Shown here piece after piece: positions 42,552 to 51,581 of a stretch of DNA of 64,000 nucleotides; position 1 is the stretch's first letter; every line of letters starts with the position of its first letter. This DNA comes from Micromonospora coriariae. GTDB lineage: Bacteria > Actinomycetota > Actinomycetes > Mycobacteriales > Micromonosporaceae. Under the pieces are notes generated by a model that was not told the DNA's origin, ran no database searches, and saw only the letters and a list, made by a program, of their open reading frames with translations. Where the stretch lies: contig NZ_LT607412.1 in NCBI RefSeq assembly GCF_900091455.1, positions 5,952,001-6,016,000 on the forward strand. Reading direction: 5' to 3'. Position numbers and translations under genes: made by a program.

Positions 42552-42956
42552 GTGAACCTGGTGCTCTGGATCATCCAGATCCTGCTCGCCGTCGTCTTCG
42601 CCGGCGCCGGCACGGCCAAGCTGACCCAGCCGAAGAACAAGCTGCGCGATCTGATGCGCTGGGTGGACCCCGTCCCGCCGCACCAGGTCAAGGCGCTCGG
42701 CGCCGCCGAGTTGCTGGCCGCCATCGGGCTGGTGCTTCCGCCTCTCACCGGCATCGCCACCGTGCTCACCCCGCTCGCCGCGGTCGGCCTGGTCATCGTC
42801 ATGATCGGCGGCATCCTGGTGCACCTGCGCGACATGAAGAGGCAGGACACCGACGACCAGCGCCGGACGGAGTTGCAGGGCGTCGTGACCTGCACGGTGC
42901 TGCTCGTCCTCGCCGCGGTCGTGGCGTGGGGCCGATTCGGCCCGTACTCCTTCTGA
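42552..42956 (+). CDS. DoxX-like membrane protein
   Basis: A 134-aa protein of four membrane segments (LVLWIIQILLAVVFAGAGTA, LGAAELLAAIGLVLPPLTG, LTPLAAVGLVIVMIGGILVH, VTCTVLLVLAAVVAWGRF), with the FAGAGTAKLTQPK motif of DoxX-like proteins. GTG 42552 follows GGAGGAA (42538-42544). A candidate -10 TACTGT (42487-42492) lies in the gap after lon. Function unknown. Confidence 0.83.
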   Translation: MNLVLWIIQILLAVVFAGAGTAKLTQPKNKLRDLMRWVDPVPPHQVKALGAAELLAAIGLVLPPLTGIATVLTPLAAVGLVIVMIGGILVHLRDMKRQDTDDQRRTELQGVVTCTVLLVLAAVVAWGRFGPYSF

Positions 42957-42963
42957 TCCTCGC

Positions 42964-42995
42964 GCCGGCGACCGTCGTACCCGACGGTCGCCGGC
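42964..42995. terminator. Bidirectional hairpin terminator
   Basis: Perfect 14-bp stem GCCGGCGACCGTCG (42964-42977) with complement at 42982-42995 and a TACC loop, between the DoxX-like gene and the convergent helicase. Confidence 0.85.
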
Positions 42996-43002
42996 GGTCC
43001 GT

Positions 43003-44730
43003 TCAGCGGTCGCCGCCGCGGTCCCGACGCACTGTGGCCTTGCGGCCCTTGATGGTGCTGGAGCGCAACCCGGAGATCACCTCGTCGGCCACGCCCTGCG
43101 GCACCTCCACCAGCGAGAACCGGTCGGCGATCTCGATGGAGCCGATGTCCCGGCCGCTGATCCCGGTCTCCCCGGTGATCGCGCCGACCAGGTCCTGCGG
43201 GCGCACCCCGGCGCGCCGGCCCAGGCCGACGAAGACCTGGACGGTGTTGCCACCCATTCGCGGCCGACCGCCACCGCGCCGATCGCCGCCCCGCCCACCG
43301 GCCTCCGGCCGGCCCTCGCGCGGGCCGCGTACCGGCACCTGCGGGATCTCCTCCTCGTCGTCCGAGCCCGGGGAGGTCACCTCATGTGCCAACTTCACCG
43401 CGGCTAGGGCCACCTCCATCAGGTCGAACTCGTCCGTCAGCGTCTCCACGATCACCCGGAACGGGTCGAGGTCGTCCTCCAGCAGGCTCTCCCGCAGCGC
43501 CGCCTGGGTCAGCTCCAACCGGCGGGTGCGCATGTCCGCCACCGTCGGGATCTTGTCGATGGTGATCCGCTGGCCGGTCACCCGCTCGATGGTCTTCAGC
43601 ATCCGGTGCTCGCGCGGCTCGGCGAGGGTGATCGCCACGCCCTCCCGCCCGGCCCGGCCAACCCGGCCGATCCGGTGCACGTACGACTCCGGCGCCGACG
43701 GCACGTCGTAGTTGACCACGTGGGTCAGCTGCTCGACGTCCAGCCCGCGGGCCGCCACGTCGGTGGCGACCAGCAGGTCGGCGGTGCCGGCCCGCAACCG
43801 ACCCATCACCCGGTCCCGCTGCTCCTGGCTCATCCCGCCGTGCAGCGCCTCGGAGCGGTAGCCCCGGCCGTTCATCGTCTCGGTCAGCCGGTCCACCTCC
43901 TCCCGGCTCCGGCAGAACACGATCGCCGCGGTGGGCGACTCCACGTCCAGCACCCGGCCCAGGGCGGCGGGCTTGTGCGCCCGGGTCACGATGTACGCGC
44001 TCTGCCGCACCCGGGGCGCCTCGCCGGCCACCTGCTGCTCCCGGCCGATCTCGATGCGTACCGGCTCACGCAGGTGCTGCCGGGCCATCCCGTCGATCCG
44101 GGACGGCATCGTGGCCGAGAAGAGCACGGTCTGGCGCTGCGCCGGCGCGTGCTCCAGGATCGCCTCGATGTCCTCGGCGAAGCCCATGTCGAGCATCTCG
44201 TCGGCCTCGTCGAGCACCACCGTGGCCAGCCCGCCCAGCCGCAGCGTGCCCCGGGCGATGTGATCGAGGGCCCGGCCCGGGGTGGCCACCACCACGTCCA
44301 CCCCGCTGTCCAGGGCCCGCAGCTGCCGCCCGATCGGCTGCCCACCGTAGATCGGCAGCACCCGGGCGCCCAGGTCCTTGCCGTAGCGGTGGAACGCCTC
44401 GGACACCTGCACCGCCAGCTCCCGGGTCGGCACCAGCACCAACGCCACCGGGTCCCCGCCGTCGCGGTGAGCCGACATCCGGTGCAGCAGCGGCAGTGCG
44501 AACGCCGCCGTCTTGCCGGTGCCGGTGGCCGCCTGGCCCAGCAGGTCCCGACCGTCCAGCAGCGGTGGGATCGCCTCCCGCTGGATCGGGGTGGGCTCCT
44601 CGTAGCCGAGGGCGGCCAGCGCGCCCAGCAGTTCGGCGCGCAGCCCCAGCTCCGTGAAGGCGTTCGCCTCGTCGGTGCCGTCGGGGGTGGTGTCGGTCGG
44701 TGCGTCGTGCTGTGCAGGTGCGGAACTCAT
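43003..44730 (-). CDS. deaD: DEAD-box RNA helicase (DeaD/CsdA type)
   Basis: A 575-aa ATP-dependent RNA helicase. Motifs: Q motif (PTPIQREAIP), I (ATGTGKT), Ia (PTRELAVQ), II (VLDEADEML), III (FSATMP), V (ATDVAARGLD) and VI (HRIGRVGRAGR). After the helicase core comes an acidic then RG-rich linker (GRPEAGGRGGDRRGGGRP) and a C-terminal DbpA-like RNA-binding domain (VGLGRRAGVRPQDLVGAI...SLVEVPQG). Acts in RNA unwinding, ribosome assembly and cold adaptation. ATG at 44728-44730. Confidence 0.94.
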   Translation of the reverse strand: MSSAPAQHDAPTDTTPDGTDEANAFTELGLRAELLGALAALGYEEPTPIQREAIPPLLDGRDLLGQAATGTGKTAAFALPLLHRMSAHRDGGDPVALVLVPTRELAVQVSEAFHRYGKDLGARVLPIYGGQPIGRQLRALDSGVDVVVATPGRALDHIARGTLRLGGLATVVLDEADEMLDMGFAEDIEAILEHAPAQRQTVLFSATMPSRIDGMARQHLREPVRIEIGREQQVAGEAPRVRQSAYIVTRAHKPAALGRVLDVESPTAAIVFCRSREEVDRLTETMNGRGYRSEALHGGMSQEQRDRVMGRLRAGTADLLVATDVAARGLDVEQLTHVVNYDVPSAPESYVHRIGRVGRAGREGVAITLAEPREHRMLKTIERVTGQRITIDKIPTVADMRTRRLELTQAALRESLLEDDLDPFRVIVETLTDEFDLMEVALAAVKLAHEVTSPGSDDEEEIPQVPVRGPREGRPEAGGRGGDRRGGGRPRMGGNTVQVFVGLGRRAGVRPQDLVGAITGETGISGRDIGSIEIADRFSLVEVPQGVADEVISGLRSSTIKGRKATVRRDRGGDR

Positions 44731-44826
44731 GCGCCAAGCCTTTCATCACGCCGCCGGACCCGCTGCGGCGACCGGCACAACGCGCCGCGGAAGCCGCCCG
44801 CCGTCCCGTGCCGGCGGGCGGTCCGC

Positions 44827-45732
44827 TCAGCCGTTGGTCAGGATCGCCAGGATCACGGCGACTCCCACAACCGCGTCGAGTACGCCGCACCACTCGGCGT
44901 AGCCGCGCGGCACCACCCGGCCGCTGCGGTGGTGGACCAGGTCCCAGCCGGCGTGCGCGAGCCAACCGAACGCCACCAGCCACGCGGCGGTCCGTCCGCC
45001 GGCCGTGACCGCGATCAGAGTCAGGGCGACCCAGCCGACCAGGCCGAGCAGTTGGGTGGTGAGCACGCCCGGTCCGCGTAGTGTGCCGCGGGCCAGGCCG
45101 ATCACCAGGTACCCGCCGGGCAGCACCAGCATCGTCCACGGGCTGAGCACCTTCGGGTCGAACACCAGGTCCAGGCCCATCAGCAGCGCCAGCCCGGTCG
45201 GCCAGCGGTGGGCGAGCGCCACCACGGCCGGATGCCGGCGTACCGCCACCGGCGTCTCGTGCCGGTGCCGCACCGCGACCAGCACCATCGCCGGCACCAT
45301 CAGCAGATGGCCGCCGAGCAGCATCGCGTCGGCGTCCAGCAGGCCGGCCCACATCGGCGCGAACAGCAGCAGGAACGGGACGTACATCGCGGCGGCCATC
45401 TCGCCGACCGCGAGCCAGCGATGCGCCCGGTAGCGCATCCAGACCGTCATGCCGATGGTCATGTCGGTGGCCATCACCAGGGCGGCCACCTCCGGCCGGC
45501 CCAGTGGGCCGGCGAGCCCCAGCGTGACGCCGGCCGCGTCCCACAACGGGCCGAGCAGCAGCATGCCGGCGACCATGGCGAGCGCCATCTCGGCGAGGTG
45601 CCGCAGCAGGTGCCGCGTGCCGCCGGCCGGCACGGTGGCGGGTGTCGTGCCCGGCGGCGCCGGCCGGTCGGTCGGCAGCGGACCGGTCGGCGGTACGGCG
45701 AGTGTGTCGGTGTGCGTCCATGTCTTCCCCAT
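44827..45732 (-). CDS. Conserved integral membrane protein, function unknown
   Basis: A 301-aa protein with about eight membrane segments (for example HLAEMALAMVAGMLLLGPLW, EMAAAMYVPFLLLFAPMW, LLGGHLLMVPAMVLVA). Met and His residues are frequent in the segments (TDMTIGMTVWMRYRAH, VRHRHETPV), which could hint at metal handling but is not proof. A Pro-rich cytoplasmic N-terminus precedes the first segment. ATG at 45730-45732. Divergent from a DesK-type kinase 133 bp away, so it may be that system's target (inference). Confidence 0.72.
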   Translation of the reverse strand: MGKTWTHTDTLAVPPTGPLPTDRPAPPGTTPATVPAGGTRHLLRHLAEMALAMVAGMLLLGPLWDAAGVTLGLAGPLGRPEVAALVMATDMTIGMTVWMRYRAHRWLAVGEMAAAMYVPFLLLFAPMWAGLLDADAMLLGGHLLMVPAMVLVAVRHRHETPVAVRRHPAVVALAHRWPTGLALLMGLDLVFDPKVLSPWTMLVLPGGYLVIGLARGTLRGPGVLTTQLLGLVGWVALTLIAVTAGGRTAAWLVAFGWLAHAGWDLVHHRSGRVVPRGYAEWCGVLDAVVGVAVILAILTNG

Positions 45733-45852
45733 GCCGTCCAGCCTGGCGAAGTCACCGGCGCGTGGGCAGGCCCGGCCGTCACCGGAAATCCGTGCGGATC
45801 GCACGGCTCGACCGTGACATCCCGCAGGGGTGGGCCGGGCGCGCAGCGGTCC

Positions 45853-45858
45853 TAGTAT
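45853..45858 (+). promoter_or_regulatory. -10 box of a leaderless promoter
   Basis: TAGTAT lies exactly 7 nt before GTG 45866, marking a likely leaderless mRNA for the kinase/regulator operon. Confidence 0.55.
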
Positions 45859-45865
45859 TCGGTGC

Positions 45866-47020
45866 GTGGCGAGCGAGGCGGTGACTCCGCGGGCGGACCG
45901 CCGGCTGCGCCGGGCCCGCCAGGCGACCCTGCTGTCGCTGGCCACCGGCGTCTGGGCGAGCGTTCTGCTGCCCGCCGTCGGTCTGGCCCGGGACAGCGCC
46001 CCGGGCCGCGTCGCGCTCGGCGCGGTCGGCATCCTCGCCTTCGCGGCCGCCCAGACCGCCGTGCTGTACGCGGCGGTGACCCCGTGGCTCGACCAGCGCT
46101 GGCGGCGCCGCGCCCAGCTGGGCCTGGCGGGGGTGGCGGTGCTGACCGTTCCGCTGGTGGGGCCGGTGGCGGCGGGTGTCTGGCCGACCTGGGCCTGGTT
46201 GGGCGCCTCGCTGATCGGCATGGCGCCGTTGCTGGTGCGCCTGCCGGCCGTACTGGCGGTGATCGCCGGCACGCTCCTGGTGTCGGCGGGCGTGGCGTGG
46301 TGGACCGGCGGATCCGTCGGGCGGTACCTGATCGTGACCGGCGGAGTCGGAGTGACCATCGCGGCGGTCAACTGGTTCCAGGTGTGGTTCTGGGATCTGC
46401 TCGTGGAGGCCCGCCAGGGCCAGGCCGCCCAGGCCCGCCTGGCGGCTGCCGAGGAGCGGCTGCGCTTCGCCCGGGACGTGCACGACGTGCTGGGGCACAG
46501 CCTCACCGTTATCGCGTTGAAGGCCGAGCTCGCCGCCCGGCTCGCCCCGGTCGATCCGGAGCGGGCCGGCCGGGAGGCAACCGAGGTGCAGCGGCTCGCC
46601 GCGTCCGCGCTGACCGAGGTCCGCGAGACCGTGCACGGCTACCGCGCGGTCGACCTCGACGAACAATTGGCGGCCGTGGCGGGCGTACTGCGCTCCTGCG
46701 GGGTGCGCTGCACTGTGCTTCCGCCAGAGGTCGACCTGCCGCAGCCCGCCGCCACCGAGCTGGCGGCGGTGCTGCGCGAGGCGGGCACCAACGTGCTGCG
46801 GCACAGCCGGGCCGCCTGGTGCCGGATCCACATTCATCGGGAGGACGACGTGGTCAGGATGACGGTGGCCAACGACGGCGCCGACGACCGTGGACCGGAC
46901 GCGCACAGCCACGGCCTGCGCGGGCTGGCCGACCGGCTCGCCGCTGCCGGGGGCGAGTTGCGGGTGCGCCGCGAGGACGCGGTGTTCACCCTGGAAGCCA
47001 CCGTGCCGGTGACCCCGTGA
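45866..47020 (+). CDS. DesK-type sensor histidine kinase
   Basis: A 384-aa kinase. Five or so N-terminal membrane segments (residues 20-175) are followed by a HisKA_3 dimerisation domain with the phospho-His in RFARDVHDVLGHSLTVIA and a HATPase domain (LREAGTNVLRHS, VANDGADD, HGLRGLADRLAA). GTG 45866 is chosen from the TAGTAT -10 box 7 nt upstream. The stop overlaps the response regulator start (GTGA). Signal unknown. Confidence 0.9.
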   Translation: MASEAVTPRADRRLRRARQATLLSLATGVWASVLLPAVGLARDSAPGRVALGAVGILAFAAAQTAVLYAAVTPWLDQRWRRRAQLGLAGVAVLTVPLVGPVAAGVWPTWAWLGASLIGMAPLLVRLPAVLAVIAGTLLVSAGVAWWTGGSVGRYLIVTGGVGVTIAAVNWFQVWFWDLLVEARQGQAAQARLAAAEERLRFARDVHDVLGHSLTVIALKAELAARLAPVDPERAGREATEVQRLAASALTEVRETVHGYRAVDLDEQLAAVAGVLRSCGVRCTVLPPEVDLPQPAATELAAVLREAGTNVLRHSRAAWCRIHIHREDDVVRMTVANDGADDRGPDAHSHGLRGLADRLAAAGGELRVRREDAVFTLEATVPVTP

Positions 47021-47622
47021 TCCGCGTCCTGCTCGCCGACGACGAGGACCTCATCCGGGTCGCGGTCGCCGCGCTCCTCGGCCTGGAGCCGGACATCGAG
47101 GTGGTGGCACAGGCAGCCGACGGGCCGACGGCGGTCACCGCGACACTGGCGCACCGCCCGGACGTGGCCGTCGTGGACCTGGAGATGCCCGGCCTGGACG
47201 GCATCGGAGTGGCCGCCGAGCTGGCCCGGGCCCGACCCGAGTGCGCGGTGGTCGTGCTGACCGGGCACGGGCGTCCGGGGCATCTGCGCCAGGCGCTGAC
47301 CGCTGGCGCCCGAGGGTTCCTGCCCAAGGGCGCGCCGGGCGGCGCGCTGGCCGACGTGATCCGCCGGGTGCACGGCGGCGGCCGGTACGTCGACCCGTCG
47401 CTGGCCGCCGACGCGCTGACCCTGCCGCCGTGCCCGCTGACCCCTCGGGAGCTGGAGACGCTGCGGCTGGCCGAGTTCGGGGCCCCGGTCGCGGTGATCG
47501 CCCGCCGGGTGCACCTGTCCACCGGCACAGTGCGCAACCACCTCTCCGCCGCCGTGCAGAAGCTCGGCGCGGCCGACCGGGCCGATGCGGTGCGTACCGC
47601 CCGGGACAACGGCTGGCTCTGA
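47017..47622 (+). CDS. NarL-type response regulator (partner of the DesK-type kinase)
   Basis: A 201-aa regulator: receiver with ADDEDLIR, phospho-Asp in VAVVDLEMPG, Thr in VVLTGHG and Lys in FLPKGAPG; then a LuxR-type HTH (LTPRELETLRLAEFGAPV...STGTVRNHLSAA). GTG 47017 overlaps the kinase stop, so the pair is translationally coupled. Confidence 0.92.
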   Translation: MIRVLLADDEDLIRVAVAALLGLEPDIEVVAQAADGPTAVTATLAHRPDVAVVDLEMPGLDGIGVAAELARARPECAVVVLTGHGRPGHLRQALTAGARGFLPKGAPGGALADVIRRVHGGGRYVDPSLAADALTLPPCPLTPRELETLRLAEFGAPVAVIARRVHLSTGTVRNHLSAAVQKLGAADRADAVRTARDNGWL

Positions 47623-47747
47623 CCGGCCTACCCGCCGATGGTCTGCCGAGAGTGCGGCGTCGCCAGGTGGACCGTTTTGTCGCGAGCCGCCCGGGCCGGT
47701 GAGCGGGAGAGCTGCTCGACCGCGGGCGACCCTACTGTGCGTCCCGC

Positions 47748-47753
47748 TAGCGT
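47748..47753 (+). promoter_or_regulatory. -10 box of a leaderless promoter
   Basis: TAGCGT lies 6 nt before ATG 47760; no Shine-Dalgarno is present. Confidence 0.5.
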
Positions 47754-47759
47754 GGACGG

Positions 47760-48281
47760 ATGCGTACGGTCGAACTGGTCTGCTCGGCCGGATTGGACGC
47801 CGAGGTGCGGGCCGCCTGGGACCGGCTGGCTGCGGCCGGCCTGCCCAGCCTGGCCCGCAACACCCACCCGACCAACCGGCCGCATCTGACCCTCGCCGCC
47901 GTCGACGAGTTTCCGCCCGGGGTCGAGCACCGTCTGGCCGAGTTGTTCGACGGCGCACTGCCGGTGCCGGTCACGCTCGACCGCATCGTCGTCCTCGACG
48001 GCAGCGCGCCGCTGGTCTGGCTCGTCCGACCAACGCCGGCGCTGACCGCGCTGCACGCCGCCGCCTGGGACGTGCTCACCGACGCCGCCGGGCACCGGCC
48101 CTGGCACGCGCCGGGTGTGTGGGTGCCGCACCTGAGCGTGGCACTGCGGTTCCGCAACGCGGACCTGCGGCTGGCTCGGGCGGTCGCCGGCGGTCAGCGG
48201 CCGACGGGCGCGTTTGTCGCGGCCCGTAGCTACGACGCCGCGGACCGGTCGGTGACGCCGCTGACCCGTCAGCACATCTGA
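47760..48281 (+). CDS. 2'-5' RNA ligase / 2H phosphoesterase family protein
   Basis: A 173-aa protein with the two HxT/S motifs of the 2H superfamily: RPHLTLAAV (about residue 43) and VPHLSVALR (about residue 123), spaced as expected for two-lobed enzymes such as ThpR/LigT. Such enzymes act on cyclic phosphodiesters or 2'-5' linkages; the cellular substrate is unknown. ATG 47760 follows a leaderless -10 box. Confidence 0.85.
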   Translation: MRTVELVCSAGLDAEVRAAWDRLAAAGLPSLARNTHPTNRPHLTLAAVDEFPPGVEHRLAELFDGALPVPVTLDRIVVLDGSAPLVWLVRPTPALTALHAAAWDVLTDAAGHRPWHAPGVWVPHLSVALRFRNADLRLARAVAGGQRPTGAFVAARSYDAADRSVTPLTRQHI

Positions 48282-48340
48282 TCGCCCGCGACCGTCCGAT
48301 TCGCCAGGGGCATCGGGCCGTCATCAACGCAGGTGAGGCC

Positions 48341-49033
48341 TCAGTTGCTGCTCCCACCACCATCGCCGCCCCCGCCATCGCCGGCGCCATACAACTCGCC
48401 GTCGCCGCCACCACCGCCGCCCGCACCACCGCCGTAGCCGTGGCGGCCGTCGTTGAAGGGCAGATCGCCGCGGATGCCGGGTGGCTTGGGCCGTCTGCCC
48501 GGCCCTCCGAGGTGTTGCAGGCAGACCCGGTTGGCGACCGGGAAGCACTCGCCACGCCCTCCGCAGTCGGCCAGGTAGCGGTTGCCATCTTGGATGCGGA
48601 GCTCCTGGTCCACCCGGAACAGCAGGGGAAGACCGGTTGGGCCGCATTCCTCGTCGCGGCGGCCACAGCTCAGAGTGGCCAGCAGCCGAGGGTTGCGATT
48701 GACGGTGCCGGCGCTCGTCGCAGACCTCGGCTGGTGGTGCAGAAGGCGCCCGAACGCGGCGTCGCAGAAGGTGGCGTAGTCCCGCTTATGCAGGGTCAGC
48801 TCCTGCCACAGATCGTCCACGATCACCGACGGCATCGAAAGCTTCGCGTCGGAGTGGCGGACGACGAGCCGGAACCATTGGCGGGTCGCGGCTTCGACCA
48901 GGCGGATGTCGTCGCCGCTGAGATGGGGATGCTGATTCAGGAGACGCTGACGTCCGCTGGCAGGAAACTGCAGGTCGTCAACGGCGCGAAGCCGGGGAGG
49001 GGTGCTGTCGCTTCTGAGCCTCGTCCAGATCAT
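48341..49033 (-). CDS. Glycine-rich domain (GRDP)-like protein
   Basis: A 230-aa protein. Residues about 20-130 carry the GRDP-like pattern (FRLVVRHSDAKLSMPSVIVD, DLWQELTLHKRDYATFCDAA, FGRLLHHQPR). Next is a Cys-containing part (LSCGRRDEECGPTGLP, LADCGGRGECFP) and a C-terminal poly-Gly tail (GYGGGAGGGGGG and further runs). The same plan is known from plant GRDP proteins and from some bacteria (family knowledge). ATG at 49031-49033; a possible -10 (TAGAAG on the minus strand, 49041-49046) lies 7 nt upstream. Function unknown. It follows the GH43 gene on the same strand but is separated by a terminator. Confidence 0.7.
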   Translation of the reverse strand: MIWTRLRSDSTPPRLRAVDDLQFPASGRQRLLNQHPHLSGDDIRLVEAATRQWFRLVVRHSDAKLSMPSVIVDDLWQELTLHKRDYATFCDAAFGRLLHHQPRSATSAGTVNRNPRLLATLSCGRRDEECGPTGLPLLFRVDQELRIQDGNRYLADCGGRGECFPVANRVCLQHLGGPGRRPKPPGIRGDLPFNDGRHGYGGGAGGGGGGDGELYGAGDGGGGDGGGSSN

Positions 49034-49156
49034 GCGGCTACTTCTATCCGCCCGCGATGCGAGCGCTAGGGGCCGGACTTGCCACAGTGGCGTCGCGGCC
49101 CCTTCAGAGTACGTCCGCAGGCAAGCACGGCACTCGACGCCGACATCGCGCCGAGC

Positions 49157-49191
49157 CCCGGGGCCTCCGTCCACGCGACGGAGGCCCCGGG
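49157..49191 (-). terminator. Terminator after the GH43 gene
   Basis: Arms 49157-49171 and 49177-49191 pair perfectly over 15 bp (CCCGGGGCCTCCGTC and its complement) with a CACGC loop, 20 nt after the GH43 stop. Confidence 0.82.
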
Positions 49192-49210
49192 TATCTGTCC
49201 GTCGACCGCC

Positions 49211-51436
49211 TCAGCGGTAGAAGCGCAGGTAGTCGAACTCGGCGGTGACCGGCGGCTCGGCGCCGCCGTGCGCGACCAGGCCGATCCTCGGAGTGGTGTC
49301 GGCCGGGAAGGTCCAGACCGCACCCCACGTCCACCTCCGCCCGTCCCGGCTGGAGCCGGCCCGGAACTCGTGCTCTCCGGTGGTCGGGTCGACGTGGTGC
49401 GCCAGCCGCAGCCAGGTGGTGGTGGCCGGGGTGCCGACGATGCTGCCGCCGTACACCGGTTGGCCGGCGAAGGGCAGCTCGTAGCCGTACTCGACCTGCC
49501 GGGTGTTCCAGATCGCCACCTGGGCCAGTCGGGCGAACCGGTCGTCGTCCACGTACGCGACCAGCCCGGCCTGCTGGTAGTTGCGAACCGTCTCCTCGCC
49601 CAGGTCCAGCGTCACCTTGGTCTCCGCCACGTAGTCGGCGGGCGGCGCGTCACGCAGCAGCACCCCTGCGGTGTTGCCGGTGCCGGTCAGGTCGGCGGCC
49701 TGCACCGGCCAGCGCAGCGCGCCGCCGATGACGGTGGCCGCCGGGTCCTCGCGTACCCACCGCCAGTCGCCGTCGAGCCCGTCGCCGAACTCGTCGGAGT
49801 ACGCCCGCAACGGCGCGCCGATCCGGGGCTCGGGGACGGCCCGCCGTGCCGGCTGGTAGAGCCGGGCCACGCCGACGTTGTCGAACACCGCCGGGCCGCC
49901 GCTGGCGGCCAGTCCGGGCCGACCGGCGACCGGACGGTTCAGCCGCAGCGACACCACGGCGAGCTGGTCACCGAGCCGGGCCGGGCTCAGCTCGGCGGTG
50001 AGGTGCCGGCCGCGTACCTCGACGGCCAGGTTGTGCCGGTCGGCCAGGTCGAGCCCGGCGGGCAGCGGCGTGGTGGCACGCCGGTCGCCGTCGCGGGCCA
50101 CCAGCCGGCCGCCGGCCGCGTCCACCCGGACCTCGACCCGGTCGCCGAGGGTGATCCCGGCGGTGGTCGCGCCGGTCAGACGCAGGTCGGCCTCCGCCCG
50201 CACGTCGCCGCCGACTGTGGTACGGCTGATCAGCCCGCCACTGCCGGTGAGCTGGCCGTCGGCGACCCGCCACTCGCCGGCGCCACGTCGCCAGCCGGAC
50301 AGCCCGGCGGCGTCGAACCGGTCGTCGACGCGGCCAGTGGTCACCGGCGCGGGCCGGTTGCCCTCGGACGGGCCGGCGCCGGCGTTCACCGTCGGCCAGC
50401 CGTCGATCCAGTCGAGCCGGTCCAGCAGCATCGGACGTTCGTTGATGCCGAACGGCTCGTCCAGGTACGGATCGTCGCGGCCGATGGCGTGGTAGACGAT
50501 CCAGTCCTGACCGGACAGGTCAGTGAGGAATCCGTTGTGCCCGGTGCCGATCCACCGGTTGCCGTTCTGGGTGAGCACCGGCGTGCCGCCGGCCCGGGAC
50601 GCGGTCAGCGAGACCCCGTCGCGGTCGGTGAACGGGCCGCGTGGGCTGCGCGCGCGTCCGACCTGGACGGAGTAGCCGGTGGCCGGGCCGGCGCAGCAGT
50701 TCGCGGTGGAGGCGAACAGGTAGTACCACCCGTCGTGGCGCAGCACGTAGCTGCCCTCGAACTTGTTGTCGATCGCCACCAGCGTCGGCGAGCCGACCGC
50801 GGTCAGCCCGTCCGGGCTCAGCTCGGTGACCGAGATGCCGCCGTAGTAACTGCCGTGGTAGAGGTAGCTGTGGCCGTCGACGTCGGTGAACTGGCTGGGG
50901 TCGATGGTCCACAGGTAGCCGCCACCACCGCCGGGACGCGGGGCGACAACCGGCTGGGCCGCGAAGGTCCACGGCCCGGTCGGGGTGGGGGCGGTCGCCG
51001 CGCCGATGGCGTAGTCGCTGCCCTCGGTGGAGACGGTGGTGTCGGTGACCGTCACGTACATGACCCACCGGTCGCCGAGGCGGCGCACGTCCGGCGCCCA
51101 GAATGCCGCGCCGGGCGCCGCGTACGGCGGGCGCTGGTCGGGGCCGAACGCGTCGCCGACGTACGTCCAGTCGACCAGGTCGGCCGAGCGGGCGGTGGGC
51201 ACCCGGTGGAACTCGTGCTCGCCCTCGCGGAGCGGGTCGGTGGTGCCGTACGCGTACCAGAAGCCGTCGTCGCCGCGGACGATGACCGGGTCGGCGAAGG
51301 TGTCGCCGACGGCGGTCGAGACCGGGTTGCGGTAGCGGGACGGGCCGTCGGAGCCGGCTGCGGGAGTGGGTGCGGTCGCGGTCAGGATCAGACCGAGCGC
51401 GGCGGCGAGCGCGCCGCCACGGCGGAGATGTCGCAT
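49211..51436 (-). CDS. Secreted GH43 glycoside hydrolase with two accessory beta domains
   Basis: A 741-aa exported enzyme. Signal peptide MRHLRRGGALAAALGLILTA, cut near TPAAG. A five-bladed GH43 propeller covers about residues 32-345: catalytic base Asp in FADPVIVRG, pKa-modulating Asp probably in IDPSQFTDVDG and acid Glu in KFEGSYVLRHDG. A middle beta-sandwich (about 365-520) and a C-terminal concanavalin-like domain (about 540-741; GVLLRDAPPADYVAETKV, EFDYLRFYR) follow. Likely an arabinosidase or xylosidase acting on plant polysaccharide. ATG 51436 lies 61-84 bp from a tandem TACAAC operator, so sugar-dependent repression is expected. Confidence 0.9.
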   Translation of the reverse strand: MRHLRRGGALAAALGLILTATAPTPAAGSDGPSRYRNPVSTAVGDTFADPVIVRGDDGFWYAYGTTDPLREGEHEFHRVPTARSADLVDWTYVGDAFGPDQRPPYAAPGAAFWAPDVRRLGDRWVMYVTVTDTTVSTEGSDYAIGAATAPTPTGPWTFAAQPVVAPRPGGGGGYLWTIDPSQFTDVDGHSYLYHGSYYGGISVTELSPDGLTAVGSPTLVAIDNKFEGSYVLRHDGWYYLFASTANCCAGPATGYSVQVGRARSPRGPFTDRDGVSLTASRAGGTPVLTQNGNRWIGTGHNGFLTDLSGQDWIVYHAIGRDDPYLDEPFGINERPMLLDRLDWIDGWPTVNAGAGPSEGNRPAPVTTGRVDDRFDAAGLSGWRRGAGEWRVADGQLTGSGGLISRTTVGGDVRAEADLRLTGATTAGITLGDRVEVRVDAAGGRLVARDGDRRATTPLPAGLDLADRHNLAVEVRGRHLTAELSPARLGDQLAVVSLRLNRPVAGRPGLAASGGPAVFDNVGVARLYQPARRAVPEPRIGAPLRAYSDEFGDGLDGDWRWVREDPAATVIGGALRWPVQAADLTGTGNTAGVLLRDAPPADYVAETKVTLDLGEETVRNYQQAGLVAYVDDDRFARLAQVAIWNTRQVEYGYELPFAGQPVYGGSIVGTPATTTWLRLAHHVDPTTGEHEFRAGSSRDGRRWTWGAVWTFPADTTPRIGLVAHGGAEPPVTAEFDYLRFYR

Positions 51437-51496
51437 GTGGACCTGCCTCGGGGGAGGTTGGCGGTGCATCGACAGGGCGGTGTGTGCACCCGTTTC

Positions 51497-51520
51497 TACA
51501 ACGATGGATACAACGTTGTA
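51497..51520. promoter_or_regulatory. Tandem TACAAC operator upstream of GH43
   Basis: TACAACGATGGA (51497-51508) is followed directly by the perfect palindrome TACAACGTTGTA (51509-51520). It lies between the divergent GH43 and ArsR genes. The palindrome is identical to that at 33188-33199. Confidence 0.6.
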
Positions 51521-51581
51521 AAGGCCGCTGGCGCCGGACCCTGCCGGCCGGGACGCCCCTGGGCAGGGCGATGATGGGGCG

